Below, piece after piece: positions 1 through 7,850 of a stretch of DNA of 64,000 bases. This stretch comes from an uncultured Bacillota bacterium (GTDB taxonomy: Bacteria > Bacillota_I > Bacilli_A > RFN20 > CAG-288): NCBI GenBank assembly GCA_949290645.1, contig CASESG010000002.1:62001-126000 (forward strand), given 5' to 3'. Within the stretch, counting starts at the first letter, position 1. Every line of letters starts with the position of its first letter. The translations under genes were made by a program, and so were the position numbers. Under the pieces are notes generated by a model that was not told the origin of the DNA, ran no database searches, and saw nothing but the letters and a program-made list of their open reading frames with translations.

Positions 1-257
1 TCACCCAATGCGTCCAAGCCGATTCGGGTGAAAAGACACTTGAGATCCATCACGGCTTCCGAAGGACGCTATGATTTGTCATTCATGCAACTATTGAAAA
101 TAGTGCTCGGTTGGTTGCTCCGAAAAGTTTGAAAAATTCCTTGCATTCTGAGATAGGAACTCTTGCTTGTTCGAATTTCATTCTCTACAAAAGCTACGCT
201 TCTCCCAATCCTTCCGGCATCACAAAAACCGTAAAGATTCTTTGCCACTTTTGACAC
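1..257 (-). pseudogene. Interrupted reading frame at left edge, unknown
   Basis: A minus-strand frame opens with an ATG at 257 and runs 62 codons to a TAG at 69-71. The same frame then stays open (R-P-S-E-A-V-M-D-L-K-C-L...) to the window edge. That layout fits one gene broken by an amber codon, or chance. The stretch is visibly more AT-rich than its neighbours. I do not recognise a family; a decayed mobile-element gene is possible but not shown. A plus-strand frame from position 1 to a TGA at 130-132 is equally open, so even the coding strand is uncertain. Confidence 0.2.
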
Positions 258-261
258 GGCA

Positions 262-289
262 CAAGAAAAGCCATCTCTTCCGAGATGGC
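262..289 (-). terminator. Rho-independent terminator after fakA
   Basis: On the minus strand an 8-bp perfect stem (GCCATCTC/GAGATGGC, loop GGAA) is followed by TTTTCTT. It lies 12 bases past the fakA stop codon. Confidence 0.8.
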
Positions 290-300
290 GATTTCTCTAA

Positions 301-2055
301 TCATTCGACCGAGACGAAGAAGGAATAGACAGGCTGGAGTCCGTCCTCGATGGTGACGTCCATCGTGTCGGAATAGCGCTTCTCGACTTCCTTGGTGAGC
401 TTTTCCTTCTCTTTGGGAGTGACGTCCTCTCCGCAGAGAATGGTGATAATCTGGCTCTCGGGGTTGACCATCTTCTCCAGCATGTCCAGAAGGGTGTTGA
501 TCTTGTGCTTGTGGCAGCAAACGATCTTCTTTCCGGTGATGCCCATGAAGTGATCCTTGGCGACCGTCACGCCGTCGATCGTCGTGTCCTTGACCGCATA
601 GGTGATCTCGCCCGACTTGACCGCGGCGATGTTCTCCTTCATCGATTCGATGTTCTCCTCGGCGGTGGAAGCTTGGTTGTAGACCATGCAGGCGACCAGT
701 CCCTCGGGGATAGTCTTCGTCGGCAGGACCTCGACGCGACAGCTGTCCTTCATGATCTCCGCCGCCTGCTTGGCCGCCATGACGATGTTTCCGTTGTTGG
801 GGAAGAGGAAGACCGTGTGGGCATGGACTTCCTCGATGGCCTTGACGAAGTCGCTCGTGGCCGGATTCATGGTCTGTCCGCCCGAGACGATGTAGTCGAC
901 CGAGAGGTCCTTGAACAGGCGCTCGATTCCCGCACCGACCGCGACCGCGATCATGGCGCAGTCCTTCCACTCCTTCTTCTCCTTCTTCTCGATGACCGGA
1001 GCGGAGGTAGTGACTTCGATCTTCGGGCCGGAATCTTCCTGAACGCCCGCCTCGCTCTTCTCCGCCTTGTCCTCGAACATGAGTTCCTCATGCTGCTCGG
1101 TCATGTTGTCAATCTTGATCATCTTGAACTCGCCGAACTGCTGAGCATAGGTGAGGATGTTGCCAGGCTTGAGGGTATGGATGTGAACCTTGACGAGGTC
1201 GCCGTCCGTGACGCAGACGATCGAATTTCCGTGGGCTTCCAAGACCGCCTTGAAGCGCTTCTCGTTGAAGACCTTCTTGTCCTTGGGCAGGGGATCGGGA
1301 ATCTGCATCAGGAACTGCGTGCAGTAGCCGAACTCCTTGTGCTCGAACTTGGACTGGACATTTCCGACATCCATGGCCGGCTGCGGCTTTCCGGTGGAAT
1401 AGCTTCCCGTCTCGGTGACGGAAGGCATGCTCTTCTCGACGATCTCGTTGTGGAGAGCCTTGGCGAAGCCTTCGAGGATCTTGCAGAGTCCCGCACCGCC
1501 CGAGTCGACGACACCGACTTCCTTCAGGACCGGAAGCAGATCCGGAGTCCTCCGGAGGGACTTCTTCGCCTCGTCGAGCAGGATGTCCATGCACTCGTCG
1601 ATCGGCATGTCCTTCTCGGCCTTGTCATAAAGGGCCTGGCTGGCTTCGCGAATGACCGTCAGGATCGTTCCCTCGACCGGGCGCATGACCGCCTTGTAGG
1701 CGACGTTCTTGGCCGAGACGAAGGCATTGGCCAACTCCAGGGCGTCGACGCTGTCCTTTCCCTGAAGTCCGTCGGCAAAGCCGCGGAAGATCTGGGAGAG
1801 AATGACGCCGGAGTTTCCTCTGGCACCCATCAGAAGACCCCTTGCGAAGTCCTTGCTGACGCTGGCGATGGAGCTGTCGTTCTTGTTGAAGACTTCCTTG
1901 GCTCCCGATTGCATCGTCAGGTTCATGTTCGTACCCGTGTCGCCGTCTGGGACCGGGAAGACGTTCAGGCTGTCGATCTCCGGATAGGTGTTGTAGAGAT
2001 TGTTGGATCCGGAGATGATCATCCGTTTCAATATGACGCCATCAATTTTGATCAT
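301..2055 (-). CDS. fakA: Fatty acid kinase catalytic subunit FakA (YloV family)
   Basis: Phosphorylates fatty acids presented by a DegV/FakB carrier, giving acyl-phosphate for PlsX/PlsY phospholipid synthesis; cytosolic. The 584-residue protein has the usual family length. The N-terminal Dak-type nucleotide domain carries NVFPVPDGDTGTNM (residues 31-44) and GARGNSG near residue 78, and a DegV-like domain fills the C-terminal part. It follows the Asp23-family gene by 24 bases, a very common pairing in Bacillota. A DegV protein at 39663-40538 and plsX at 59983-60972 give it plausible partners in this window. A strong terminator follows. Confidence 0.93.
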   Translation of the reverse strand: MIKIDGVILKRMIISGSNNLYNTYPEIDSLNVFPVPDGDTGTNMNLTMQSGAKEVFNKNDSSIASVSKDFARGLLMGARGNSGVILSQIFRGFADGLQGKDSVDALELANAFVSAKNVAYKAVMRPVEGTILTVIREASQALYDKAEKDMPIDECMDILLDEAKKSLRRTPDLLPVLKEVGVVDSGGAGLCKILEGFAKALHNEIVEKSMPSVTETGSYSTGKPQPAMDVGNVQSKFEHKEFGYCTQFLMQIPDPLPKDKKVFNEKRFKAVLEAHGNSIVCVTDGDLVKVHIHTLKPGNILTYAQQFGEFKMIKIDNMTEQHEELMFEDKAEKSEAGVQEDSGPKIEVTTSAPVIEKKEKKEWKDCAMIAVAVGAGIERLFKDLSVDYIVSGGQTMNPATSDFVKAIEEVHAHTVFLFPNNGNIVMAAKQAAEIMKDSCRVEVLPTKTIPEGLVACMVYNQASTAEENIESMKENIAAVKSGEITYAVKDTTIDGVTVAKDHFMGITGKKIVCCHKHKINTLLDMLEKMVNPESQIITILCGEDVTPKEKEKLTKEVEKRYSDTMDVTIEDGLQPVYSFFVSVE

Positions 2056-2079
2056 TGTCGATTCATCCTCATGAAAAAA

Positions 2080-2430
2080 TCACTTCACGGCCAAGACGAA
2101 GACGTTGACCGCATGGAAGTGAACACCGAACTGCTTGTCCAAAGAATAGAGAACCTGCTTCTGGATCTCGCTGGCGACTTCGCTGACCTTGACATCCCGG
2201 CTCAGGACCAGGTAAAGGGAAACCTCGTATCCATCCTTGCCGTTCTTGACGGAGACGCCATCGGCATAGTCCTCCATCTTGAGGAATTGGCTCAAAGGAT
2301 TGGCGAAGGCCTTCTTGTTGACAAGGCCCACGACGCCATAGACCAGGGTGGCCTGATCACCGGCGACTTTGGCGATGGCTTCCAGAGAAATCTCGATCTT
2401 TCCGAACTCGTTGGTTTTTCCAATATTCAT
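2080..2430 (-). CDS. Asp23/Gls24 family envelope stress response protein
   Basis: Small 116-residue protein of the Asp23 (DUF322) family, found next to fakA in most Bacillota. Its biochemical role is poorly defined; relatives are membrane-associated or linked to envelope stress and fatty-acid metabolism. It opens MNIGKTNEFGKIEIS and has the family core with VYGVVGLVNK. The ATG at 2430 is preferred because GAGG lies about 11 bases upstream; the open frame extends 17 codons further without a comparable signal. Likely the first gene of an asp23-fakA operon. Confidence 0.88.
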   Translation of the reverse strand: MNIGKTNEFGKIEISLEAIAKVAGDQATLVYGVVGLVNKKAFANPLSQFLKMEDYADGVSVKNGKDGYEVSLYLVLSRDVKVSEVASEIQKQVLYSLDKQFGVHFHAVNVFVLAVK

Positions 2431-2525
2431 TTCAAAAAGCCTCGGCAGTGCCATTTTAGCAAATGGGAGGACAGAAATCAAACCTTGCTTCTGTGAGGAA
2501 GTGCGAAGAAATCCATAGATTTCAT

Positions 2526-2554
2526 CAAAAAAGACGAAAAATTCTTTGTCTTTT
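2526..2554 (-). terminator. Possible weak terminator after the MazG-like gene
   Basis: On the minus strand AAAGAC and GTCTTT can pair around a 12-base loop, ending in a short T-run. It lies just past the MazG-like stop. The stem is short, so this is tentative. Confidence 0.35.
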
Positions 2555-2564
2555 GTAAAGAACC

Positions 2565-2903
2565 TTAGGATTCCTTCCGGTTTCGGGAGCGATCGGCGAC
2601 AAAGCGATTCCCGCCGAAGCGGCGATGGAGCTTGTCGAGATTCATCGACGCGACCTCCTCCAGGCTCATCCCCAGGCCCGAGGCCGTCTCGGCGATGTAC
2701 CAGAGCACGTCCCCGAGCTCCAGAGCCAGCTTCTCCTTGTCCAGGTCATGCCCCTGGAAGAGGTGTTTCTTGACGAGATCGGCGCATTCGCCCGACTCTC
2801 CCGCCAAGCCCAGGACTCCGTTGAGGACAAGGTTCTTCCTCCCCTCCTCGGAGATCAGGTCATAGGCTTCCTTCTGATATTCGTCAAACGAGATTTTCGC
2901 CAT
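2565..2903 (-). CDS. MazG-like NTP pyrophosphohydrolase
   Basis: A 112-residue all-alpha NTP pyrophosphatase-type protein, expected to hydrolyse (d)NTPs to NMP and pyrophosphate and so clean the nucleotide pool. The metal-binding pattern is visible as GESGECAD followed by ELGDVLWY, the ExxE...ExxD arrangement of the MazG fold. The ATG at 2903 is chosen for its GAGGAAAG ribosome site; the frame runs upstream only because it lies inside the neighbouring NUDIX gene. It starts 10 bases after that gene ends, so the two are probably cotranscribed, which suits a shared role in nucleotide sanitation. Confidence 0.88.
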   Translation of the reverse strand: MAKISFDEYQKEAYDLISEEGRKNLVLNGVLGLAGESGECADLVKKHLFQGHDLDKEKLALELGDVLWYIAETASGLGMSLEEVASMNLDKLHRRFGGNRFVADRSRNRKES

Positions 2904-2913
2904 GTTTCTTTCC

Positions 2914-3399
2914 TCAATCGATCTCCAGGGAGTGGTCTCCCGAGAGATATTTCTGCAAGATGCGCCACGTCCCCCGCAAGAAAGTCTCCTCGGGAGGAAG
3001 TTCGTCCAGGGAGACAAAGCCGACATAGGTCGATTCCCGGTCTCCCTTCGGTTTCACCGTTGTGCTGTCGATAGTGGAGAAGAAGATCAAATCGCAATAC
3101 TCCGTGACATCCCCGTTGGGATAGGAAAGGCGGCCATCCTCGCCGGAGAGGATGAGGAAGAGGGACAGCTTTCCGCAGGTGACCCCCGTCTCCTCGAAGA
3201 GCTCCCTTCTCGCTCCCTCCTGGACCTTCTCCCCGAGGTCGATGGAGCCGCCCGGAAGGCAATAGAGTCCGTTGTCGGCCCTCTTCTCCAGAAGCACCAG
3301 CCTTCTCTTCTCGTCGACCAGCAGGACCGAGAGTCCCACCGACAGGACAAGGTCGTGCCCGACCTTCTTGCGCAGATACGGCAGATAATCGATTTTCAT
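2914..3399 (-). CDS. NUDIX hydrolase
   Basis: A 161-residue NUDIX family protein that should cleave a nucleoside diphosphate linked to another group; the substrate cannot be told from sequence. A complete Nudix box (GX5EX7REUXEEXGU) spans residues 51-73, with RELFEETGV at its end. The start at 3399 is supported by GGAAAGGT just upstream. A TATAAT lies only 9 bases before the ATG, so the transcript leader may be very short. Upstream of the ATG the frame continues open but is antisense to the small plus-strand gene that starts at 3439. Confidence 0.88.
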   Translation of the reverse strand: MKIDYLPYLRKKVGHDLVLSVGLSVLLVDEKRRLVLLEKRADNGLYCLPGGSIDLGEKVQEGARRELFEETGVTCGKLSLFLILSGEDGRLSYPNGDVTEYCDLIFFSTIDSTTVKPKGDRESTYVGFVSLDELPPEETFLRGTWRILQKYLSGDHSLEID

Positions 3400-3408
3400 A
3401 CCTTTCCA

Positions 3409-3416
3409 ATTATACT
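3409..3416. promoter_or_regulatory. Overlapping divergent -10 boxes
   Basis: The same 8 bases read TATAAT towards the NUDIX gene and TATACT towards the gene at 3439. No convincing -35 element is seen on either side, so a shared divergent promoter is only a suggestion. Confidence 0.35.
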
Positions 3417-3438
3417 TTTTGGTGCTAGCATAAGCCAT

Positions 3439-3696
3439 ATGGGAAAAAAGCTTTTGACGCCGAAACAAGCCCTGAACTACCTTCTCTCCGGATATGCCGT
3501 GGAAGGGGAGAAGAGGACCTTCCGCCTCTTCGAAGGAAAGGTCCAGGCTCTGGGGGAGCAAGACCGGCTCCTCCTCAACCGCTATCAGTTCCTGGAGATC
3601 TTCAAGGAGAGCACCTTCACCCTCTCCGAGGAGAACGCAAACGAGGAGCTCGTCGACCCCAAGAAGGACGAGGAATACTACTCCTTCCGCCAGTGA
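3439..3696 (+). CDS. Small protein of unknown function (85 aa)
   Basis: Starts MGKKLLTPKQALNYLLSGYA and ends in an acidic tail (residues 66-80) closing DEEYYSFRQ. The sequence looks like real protein, with a charged, amphipathic N-terminal half. It is transcribed divergently from the NUDIX gene, and its ATG lies 23 bases past a TATACT. No good Shine-Dalgarno sequence precedes it. I do not recognise a domain; it has no membrane segment and no cysteines. The long frame open upstream on this strand is antisense to the NUDIX gene and not part of it. Confidence 0.6.
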   Translation: MGKKLLTPKQALNYLLSGYAVEGEKRTFRLFEGKVQALGEQDRLLLNRYQFLEIFKESTFTLSEENANEELVDPKKDEEYYSFRQ

Positions 3697-3764
3697 GCTT
3701 GAAATCCTCTTTTCCATCGGGTAAAATCTATCATTGCCGATTCAGAAAGTAGAGGATCAAGACC

Positions 3765-3869
3765 ATGGGTAAGAAGAGATTCGAGTGTCGCAACTTCGCT
3801 CAGCAGTGGAAGGAAAGAAGAGAGAAGAAGCTGGCCAAGGAAAAGAAGAGCAAGGCCAAGAAAGCCTAA
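3765..3869 (+). CDS. Small basic protein of unknown function (34 aa)
   Basis: A short gene with all the marks of translation: AGAGGATCAAGACC directly before the ATG, a TAAAAT-type -10 some 38 bases upstream, and a strong terminator 21 bases after the stop. The product starts MGKKRFECRNFAQQW and ends in a lysine/arginine-rich helix closing KKSKAKKA, so it probably binds RNA or the ribosome. That role is inferred from composition only. It is short enough to be missed by routine gene calling. Confidence 0.62.
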   Translation: MGKKRFECRNFAQQWKERREKKLAKEKKSKAKKA

Positions 3870-3890
3870 GTCTCCTTCAAGGAAAGAAGA

Positions 3891-3916
3891 ACCCACTCCG
3901 AGCGAGTGGGTTTTTT
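3891..3916 (+). terminator. Rho-independent terminator of the small basic-protein gene
   Basis: Stem ACCCACTC/GAGTGGGT with a 5-base loop, followed by six T. Confidence 0.9.
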
Positions 3917-3990
3917 CATGCCCGGAAGAAAGTCGAAAGGAGTTCTTGTCGGAAAAGGAAACCCTTTTCAAGTCTCTCTTTTTGAGAGCA

Positions 3991-4014
3991 AAAGAAATGG
4001 CCGCTTTCGCGGCC
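3991..4014 (-). terminator. Terminator of the 4020-5319 gene pair
   Basis: Minus-strand stem GGCCGC/GCGGCC with a GAAA tetraloop, then ATTTCTTTTG, starting 5 bases past the stop codon at 4020. Confidence 0.75.
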
Positions 4015-4019
4015 GTTGT

Positions 4020-4409
4020 TCAACTTTCCTTGGTGGAATCCTTCGGAGTGAGGTCGATGGGGTTGTCCATGAGGATCTTGAGACGTTCCTGACGCCTTCT
4101 CTCCTCCGCCTCCCTTTCGCTCGCCTTGGTGGCATAGACGTAGATGGCGATGAAGAAAAGCAGCATGCTGACGACCATGACGATCGTCCCGACGACGCGG
4201 AAGTCCAGGATGGAACCTTCCGGCATTCCGAAGAATGCGGCCCAGGCCCTCTCCGCCCCATAGAGCGGATTGTGGCTGATCTTGCCGACGTTGTAGGCGC
4301 AGACGCCCAGAATCGCCAAGATCAAGCCAAACAGCCACAAGGCACCCAGGATGCTATACCAGACGATCTCCGACTTCTGAATCTTGCGGATTCTCTTCTC
4401 CTCAGCCAT
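4020..4409 (-). CDS. Two-helix membrane protein of unknown function
   Basis: A 129-residue protein with a basic N-terminal stretch, a first membrane helix around residues 18-39, a short outside loop, a second helix around 71-92 and a charged C-terminal tail rich in E and R. Both ends should face the cytosol. I do not recognise a family. Its start overlaps the end of the upstream gene by 8 bases, so the two are almost certainly translated together and may form a membrane-anchored pair. A GNRA-loop terminator follows directly. Confidence 0.7.
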   Translation of the reverse strand: MAEEKRIRKIQKSEIVWYSILGALWLFGLILAILGVCAYNVGKISHNPLYGAERAWAAFFGMPEGSILDFRVVGTIVMVVSMLLFFIAIYVYATKASEREAEERRRQERLKILMDNPIDLTPKDSTKES

Positions 4410-5319
4410 TGTTTTGTTCCCCCCTCGTCTCTCTCTTCTCCTTCCTCTCCTTGTCGAAGGCCATCATGTCCTCCCCGAGCTTGCGGAAGAGCTCGTTGGA
4501 ATCCTTCTCGGACTGGCGGATGATTTTGTCGAAGTAGGTGATGAAGAGCTGGCGGAAGGCCTTCATGTCGGTCGGCTTCTTCTGTCCCGAGAACAGCTCG
4601 CAATCGGCATAGAGAGACTGCCTTGCGAAGCGGAATTCCTCATCGTCCTCGCCATAGGTGTTGAGGACGTTGACCAGATCCTGGTTGAGCTCGTGGAACT
4701 CGTTCTTGAGCATGCGGACGCTGGGATCGTCATCGATGTTGAAGTCCCGGTCCTTGCGGGGATCGATGCCCCCGTGGCTCTTGGAATAGGACTGCATGTA
4801 GGTCGAGGCATTCTCGTTGATCTCGACGAACTTGTCGAAGATCAATTGGGATCCGATCTTCGCGGCCAGGGAGTGATAGAGGCGGATGTCGGCCTTCACG
4901 GCCTGTTCGAAGAAATCCTCGAGCTGGTCGCTCTCCTTGAGATACTTGAGGGCGCTCTGGAGGAAGCCCTCGAGATACAGACGAAGGTGGACGATTGAAG
5001 TGAAGAGCTCGATCACCAAGGACTGCTCGACGCGGACGTTGTCGTTGAGATCCAGGGTGACGATGCGTCCCGGATCGCCGTAGACGTCCTCGATGAAGAA
5101 CTTCATGTCCTCCGCGAGCTTCTTCCCCTGCTCGCCGTTCTTCTCGCAGTTGATCGCAAAAGGCGTCCCTTCCTTGGTGAGTCCCTCAAGAACCAGCAGG
5201 CGCTTCTTGCGCTCCTCCGCCGAGAAAGGCTCCGGGCGCTTGACGCAATACGCCAAGGTGTTCTCGACAAGGCGGGCCAGGCTCAGGATGGTCACGACGT
5301 TTCTTTCAGCAAGATTCAT
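4402..5319 (-). CDS. Helical soluble protein of unknown function (305 aa)
   Basis: A cytosolic, mostly alpha-helical, charged protein with no signal peptide or membrane segment. It begins MNLAERNVVTILSLARLVEN and ends in a very charged tail (KERKEKRETRGEQNNG). I recognise no domain. GAGGTAATCGAGAC precedes the ATG, and a TATAAT lies about 50 bases upstream, so a promoter just before the gene is likely. It overlaps the downstream two-helix membrane-protein gene, which suggests a linked function. Confidence 0.7.
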   Translation of the reverse strand: MNLAERNVVTILSLARLVENTLAYCVKRPEPFSAEERKKRLLVLEGLTKEGTPFAINCEKNGEQGKKLAEDMKFFIEDVYGDPGRIVTLDLNDNVRVEQSLVIELFTSIVHLRLYLEGFLQSALKYLKESDQLEDFFEQAVKADIRLYHSLAAKIGSQLIFDKFVEINENASTYMQSYSKSHGGIDPRKDRDFNIDDDPSVRMLKNEFHELNQDLVNVLNTYGEDDEEFRFARQSLYADCELFSGQKKPTDMKAFRQLFITYFDKIIRQSEKDSNELFRKLGEDMMAFDKERKEKRETRGEQNNG

Positions 5320-5395
5320 GTCTCGATTACCTCAAATGAAAAGCGGCACACACAACAGACGATATTATAAGAAGAAGAAGGGGAAAAGGCAAAGC

Positions 5396-6259
5396 CTATC
5401 CTTTCTCGGGAATCCGAAACTCGTTCGCCTCCGTCAGCCAGTCCTTCAGATCACAGACGGAGTCGATGACAAAACTCGCCTTCTCCTTGACCATCTTCGT
5501 GGCGTGACTCATGGCGAAAGAGAAAGGGAACAAGGAGAGCATCGCAATGTCGTTTCCGCTGTCTCCGCAGACGAGCACCTCGTCCTTCTGGATTCCTCTC
5601 TCCTGGCAATAGCGCAATAGGCCAGAGCCTTTGTCGACACCCTTTTTCATGATTTCCAGGGAAGTCCCTGAGACGACGACGGAGAAAGAATCTCCCGCCA
5701 ATTTCGACACTTCGGTAAAGGATTGCAAAGCCCTCTTCCTACCTTCATTTCCAAGTCCGAAGACGATCATCAGTTTGTCGATTGGATTGTTCCTCACCCA
5801 GTCCATCGCCTTGTGATAGCCGTGGATGACGCTCTCCCTGTAGGCCCCGTTGAGCTGGTTGGAAAGAAGGAGGGAGATGCGGGAGAAGGCACTGAGGTTC
5901 TCAAAGATGAGATGGAGACGGGTCGTGACGTCAAAGAAGAAATAGGCGTAGATGTCCTTTCTCGGGCGAAGCTTCTCGACAAGGTCGATGAGCTTATCGG
6001 AATCCATCGGACGTCTCTCGTCGATTCTTCCGCCCTGATAGAGATAGGCCCCGTTGCATCCCAGAAGGGGATAGGACTTGTGGGTGATCTTCTCCAGGTA
6101 GGGAAGGACTTTCGGATTCCTTCCCGAAACATAGAGGATGTCGATCTTCCTCTCGGACAGGAAACGGAGGAATTCCCGGTTGTTCTTGGGAACCGCATGG
6201 AGATGATCCTTGGGATAGAAGAGAGTCCCGTCGAGGTCGCTGGCCAGAAGCTTGATCAT
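5396..6259 (-). CDS. HAD superfamily hydrolase, Cof/YidA type
   Basis: A 287-residue phosphatase of the Cof subfamily, which acts on sugar phosphates or flavin/pyridoxal phosphates. The first HAD motif is SDLDGTLF near residue 8, the second is YVSGR, and the last is VCGDSGNDIAML with the family cap domain in between. The substrate is not determined. It overlaps the end of apbE by 4 bases (ATGA), so it is the second gene of an apbE operon. That could hint at a flavin-phosphate substrate, but this is inference from position only. Confidence 0.87.
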   Translation of the reverse strand: MIKLLASDLDGTLFYPKDHLHAVPKNNREFLRFLSERKIDILYVSGRNPKVLPYLEKITHKSYPLLGCNGAYLYQGGRIDERRPMDSDKLIDLVEKLRPRKDIYAYFFFDVTTRLHLIFENLSAFSRISLLLSNQLNGAYRESVIHGYHKAMDWVRNNPIDKLMIVFGLGNEGRKRALQSFTEVSKLAGDSFSVVVSGTSLEIMKKGVDKGSGLLRYCQERGIQKDEVLVCGDSGNDIAMLSLFPFSFAMSHATKMVKEKASFVIDSVCDLKDWLTEANEFRIPEKG

Positions 6260-7776
6260 GAGACCTCCACGATCCGGGCCAAGAGGTTGTCCGGATAGGG
6301 CGTCGAGTTGACGTCGGCGATCGTCTCCAGGGAGGAAAAGAGCCCCTTGGTCGCAAAATACGTCACGGAGAAATCCCTGTCCGCCTTGGTGACGCTCTCC
6401 TTGATGTCCTCGCTACGGATGTCCGTATAGTCCCCTTCATAACGAGTCCCGTCCTGAAGAAGGACGATCGGAAGGCCAAGGTCGGACAGGGGAGAAAGCT
6501 CCATCTGAGAGTAGCGATAGAGGGCGTTGTCGTCGTCTTTCTGGCTCTTTCGAAGGAAGAGAGCCTCGCTTTCGACTCCGTAGTGTTCGTCCAGATGCTC
6601 CTTCAGCTCTAAGGCTTCCTCCAAGGAGGAAGTCAGCATCAGGCTTGTCGTGTACATGTCGGCAAGGCCCGCATCCTCCAGAAGGACGGAGACCTGGTCG
6701 AAGTAGGAAGGCGAATAACCCGTCGAGGGATCGATGATGTGATCGCGTCGGACATAGTTCTCCTCTTCCTTCTTGTAGACATAGAAATGGTTCTCGGCAA
6801 AGCCCGAGGTCGAAAGGGAGAAAGGCCCCTTCCTCCGATAGGAGACCTCATAGGGATTCCTCTTGGAGACAAGAGGGGCTTCCTGGGAGACCGGGTTGGC
6901 GATGCGGATCGACCAGGGCTTCTCGTCCGGCCTATTCCCAATCGACTTGATGGAACTGGTTCCCGAGCTGACGAAGAGCGAGATGTCCGGATATTGAGAT
7001 TGGAAGTCCTCGCAGATCTCGTTTGTCGCAAAGCCCTTGGCGACACCGCTTAAGGAGATCTCGACCCCTTCGACTTCCTTTCCGTCCCGATCGAAGGGAC
7101 GGAAGACGACGCTCTTCTTCTCGTCGTCGAAGGAGAGAAGGTCCTTGCATTCCTCGTAGGTCGAAGGCGTGCGGAAAAGGGCTTCTTCCCTCTCCTTCTC
7201 GCCGATGTCGGAAGAGAAGGTCAAGCCGCCGTTAGCGAGGGAAAGAGAGCGGTCGAGAGCGGAGACATCGAGGTCGTCGAGCTTCTTCTCGTAGAGGTCG
7301 TTGAGCGCTCCCGTGAAGATGTTGAAGCGAAGCTTCCCCTCCTCGTCCTTGGTTTCCAGGGAGAAGAAGAAGCTCTCCTTGAGCAGGTCATAGAGAAAAG
7401 GATCGAGGACGATCTCCGTTCCTCTTGCCGTCTCGTTGACCGTCTTGAGGTTGTTGAAAGGGGCACCGTCGAGCGTGTAGTCGTAATGGCGGTCGCTGAG
7501 AGCGGAATAGTAGCTGATCCGGAACTGAAACTCTTCCTGAAGCTTCTCGATCTCCTGCTTGGTATAGGCTCCCTGATAGGAGTAGATCGAGCCTGAAATC
7601 AGCGTGTGGAAGGGACTGACCATCCCCATGTCTCCCGGAGGGGGAACGACACGCACCCTCCCCTTGGCGGAGAGGATGTAATCCGAATGCAGGCTGTCGA
7701 CCTGTTCCTTTTCCTGGGTGGAGCAGGAAGAGAGAAGAAGGACAGAGGAGAGCAAGAAAAGTGCGCTTTTTTTCAT
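6256..7776 (-). CDS. apbE: FAD:protein FMN transferase ApbE, lipoprotein
   Basis: Transfers FMN from FAD onto a threonine of target proteins such as RnfG/RnfD outside the membrane. A lipoprotein signal ends in LLSSCS with the lipid Cys at residue 18. Family motifs are SGVAKGF (243-249), SSGTSS, HIIDPSTG (346-353) and ADMYTT (372-377, metal site). At 506 residues it is much longer than the usual 320-350, with insertions in the N-terminal half and a C-terminal extension of about 80 residues. The ATG at 7776 is chosen because the ATG at 7785 lies inside a TATAAT. It probably serves the Rnf-like operon at 12.6-16.9 kb. Confidence 0.9.
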   Translation of the reverse strand: MKKSALFLLSSVLLLSSCSTQEKEQVDSLHSDYILSAKGRVRVVPPPGDMGMVSPFHTLISGSIYSYQGAYTKQEIEKLQEEFQFRISYYSALSDRHYDYTLDGAPFNNLKTVNETARGTEIVLDPFLYDLLKESFFFSLETKDEEGKLRFNIFTGALNDLYEKKLDDLDVSALDRSLSLANGGLTFSSDIGEKEREEALFRTPSTYEECKDLLSFDDEKKSVVFRPFDRDGKEVEGVEISLSGVAKGFATNEICEDFQSQYPDISLFVSSGTSSIKSIGNRPDEKPWSIRIANPVSQEAPLVSKRNPYEVSYRRKGPFSLSTSGFAENHFYVYKKEEENYVRRDHIIDPSTGYSPSYFDQVSVLLEDAGLADMYTTSLMLTSSLEEALELKEHLDEHYGVESEALFLRKSQKDDDNALYRYSQMELSPLSDLGLPIVLLQDGTRYEGDYTDIRSEDIKESVTKADRDFSVTYFATKGLFSSLETIADVNSTPYPDNLLARIVEVS

Positions 7777-7783
7777 CACGACC

Positions 7784-7789
7784 ATTATA
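7784..7789 (-). promoter_or_regulatory. -10 box of apbE, leaderless type
   Basis: TATAAT on the minus strand ends 7 bases before the ATG at 7776, the distance expected between a -10 box and the transcription start. No Shine-Dalgarno sequence is present. Confidence 0.55.
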
Positions 7790-7817
7790 ACCGAAAGAGG
7801 GAAGGGGAGGAATCAAA

Positions 7818-7845
7818 ACGAAACGGAAAGGGGCCTTTCGGCCCC
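7818..7845 (-). terminator. Terminator of hpf
   Basis: Minus-strand stem GGGGCC/GGCCCC with a GAAA loop, then TTTCCGTTT, 5 bases after the hpf stop. Confidence 0.8.
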
Positions 7846-7850
7846 TCGAA

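Noticed and set aside
505-2496. 663-codon plus-strand open frame over fakA and the Asp23 gene
   Set aside because: Antisense shadow created by codon bias; fakA motifs on the minus strand settle the coding strand.
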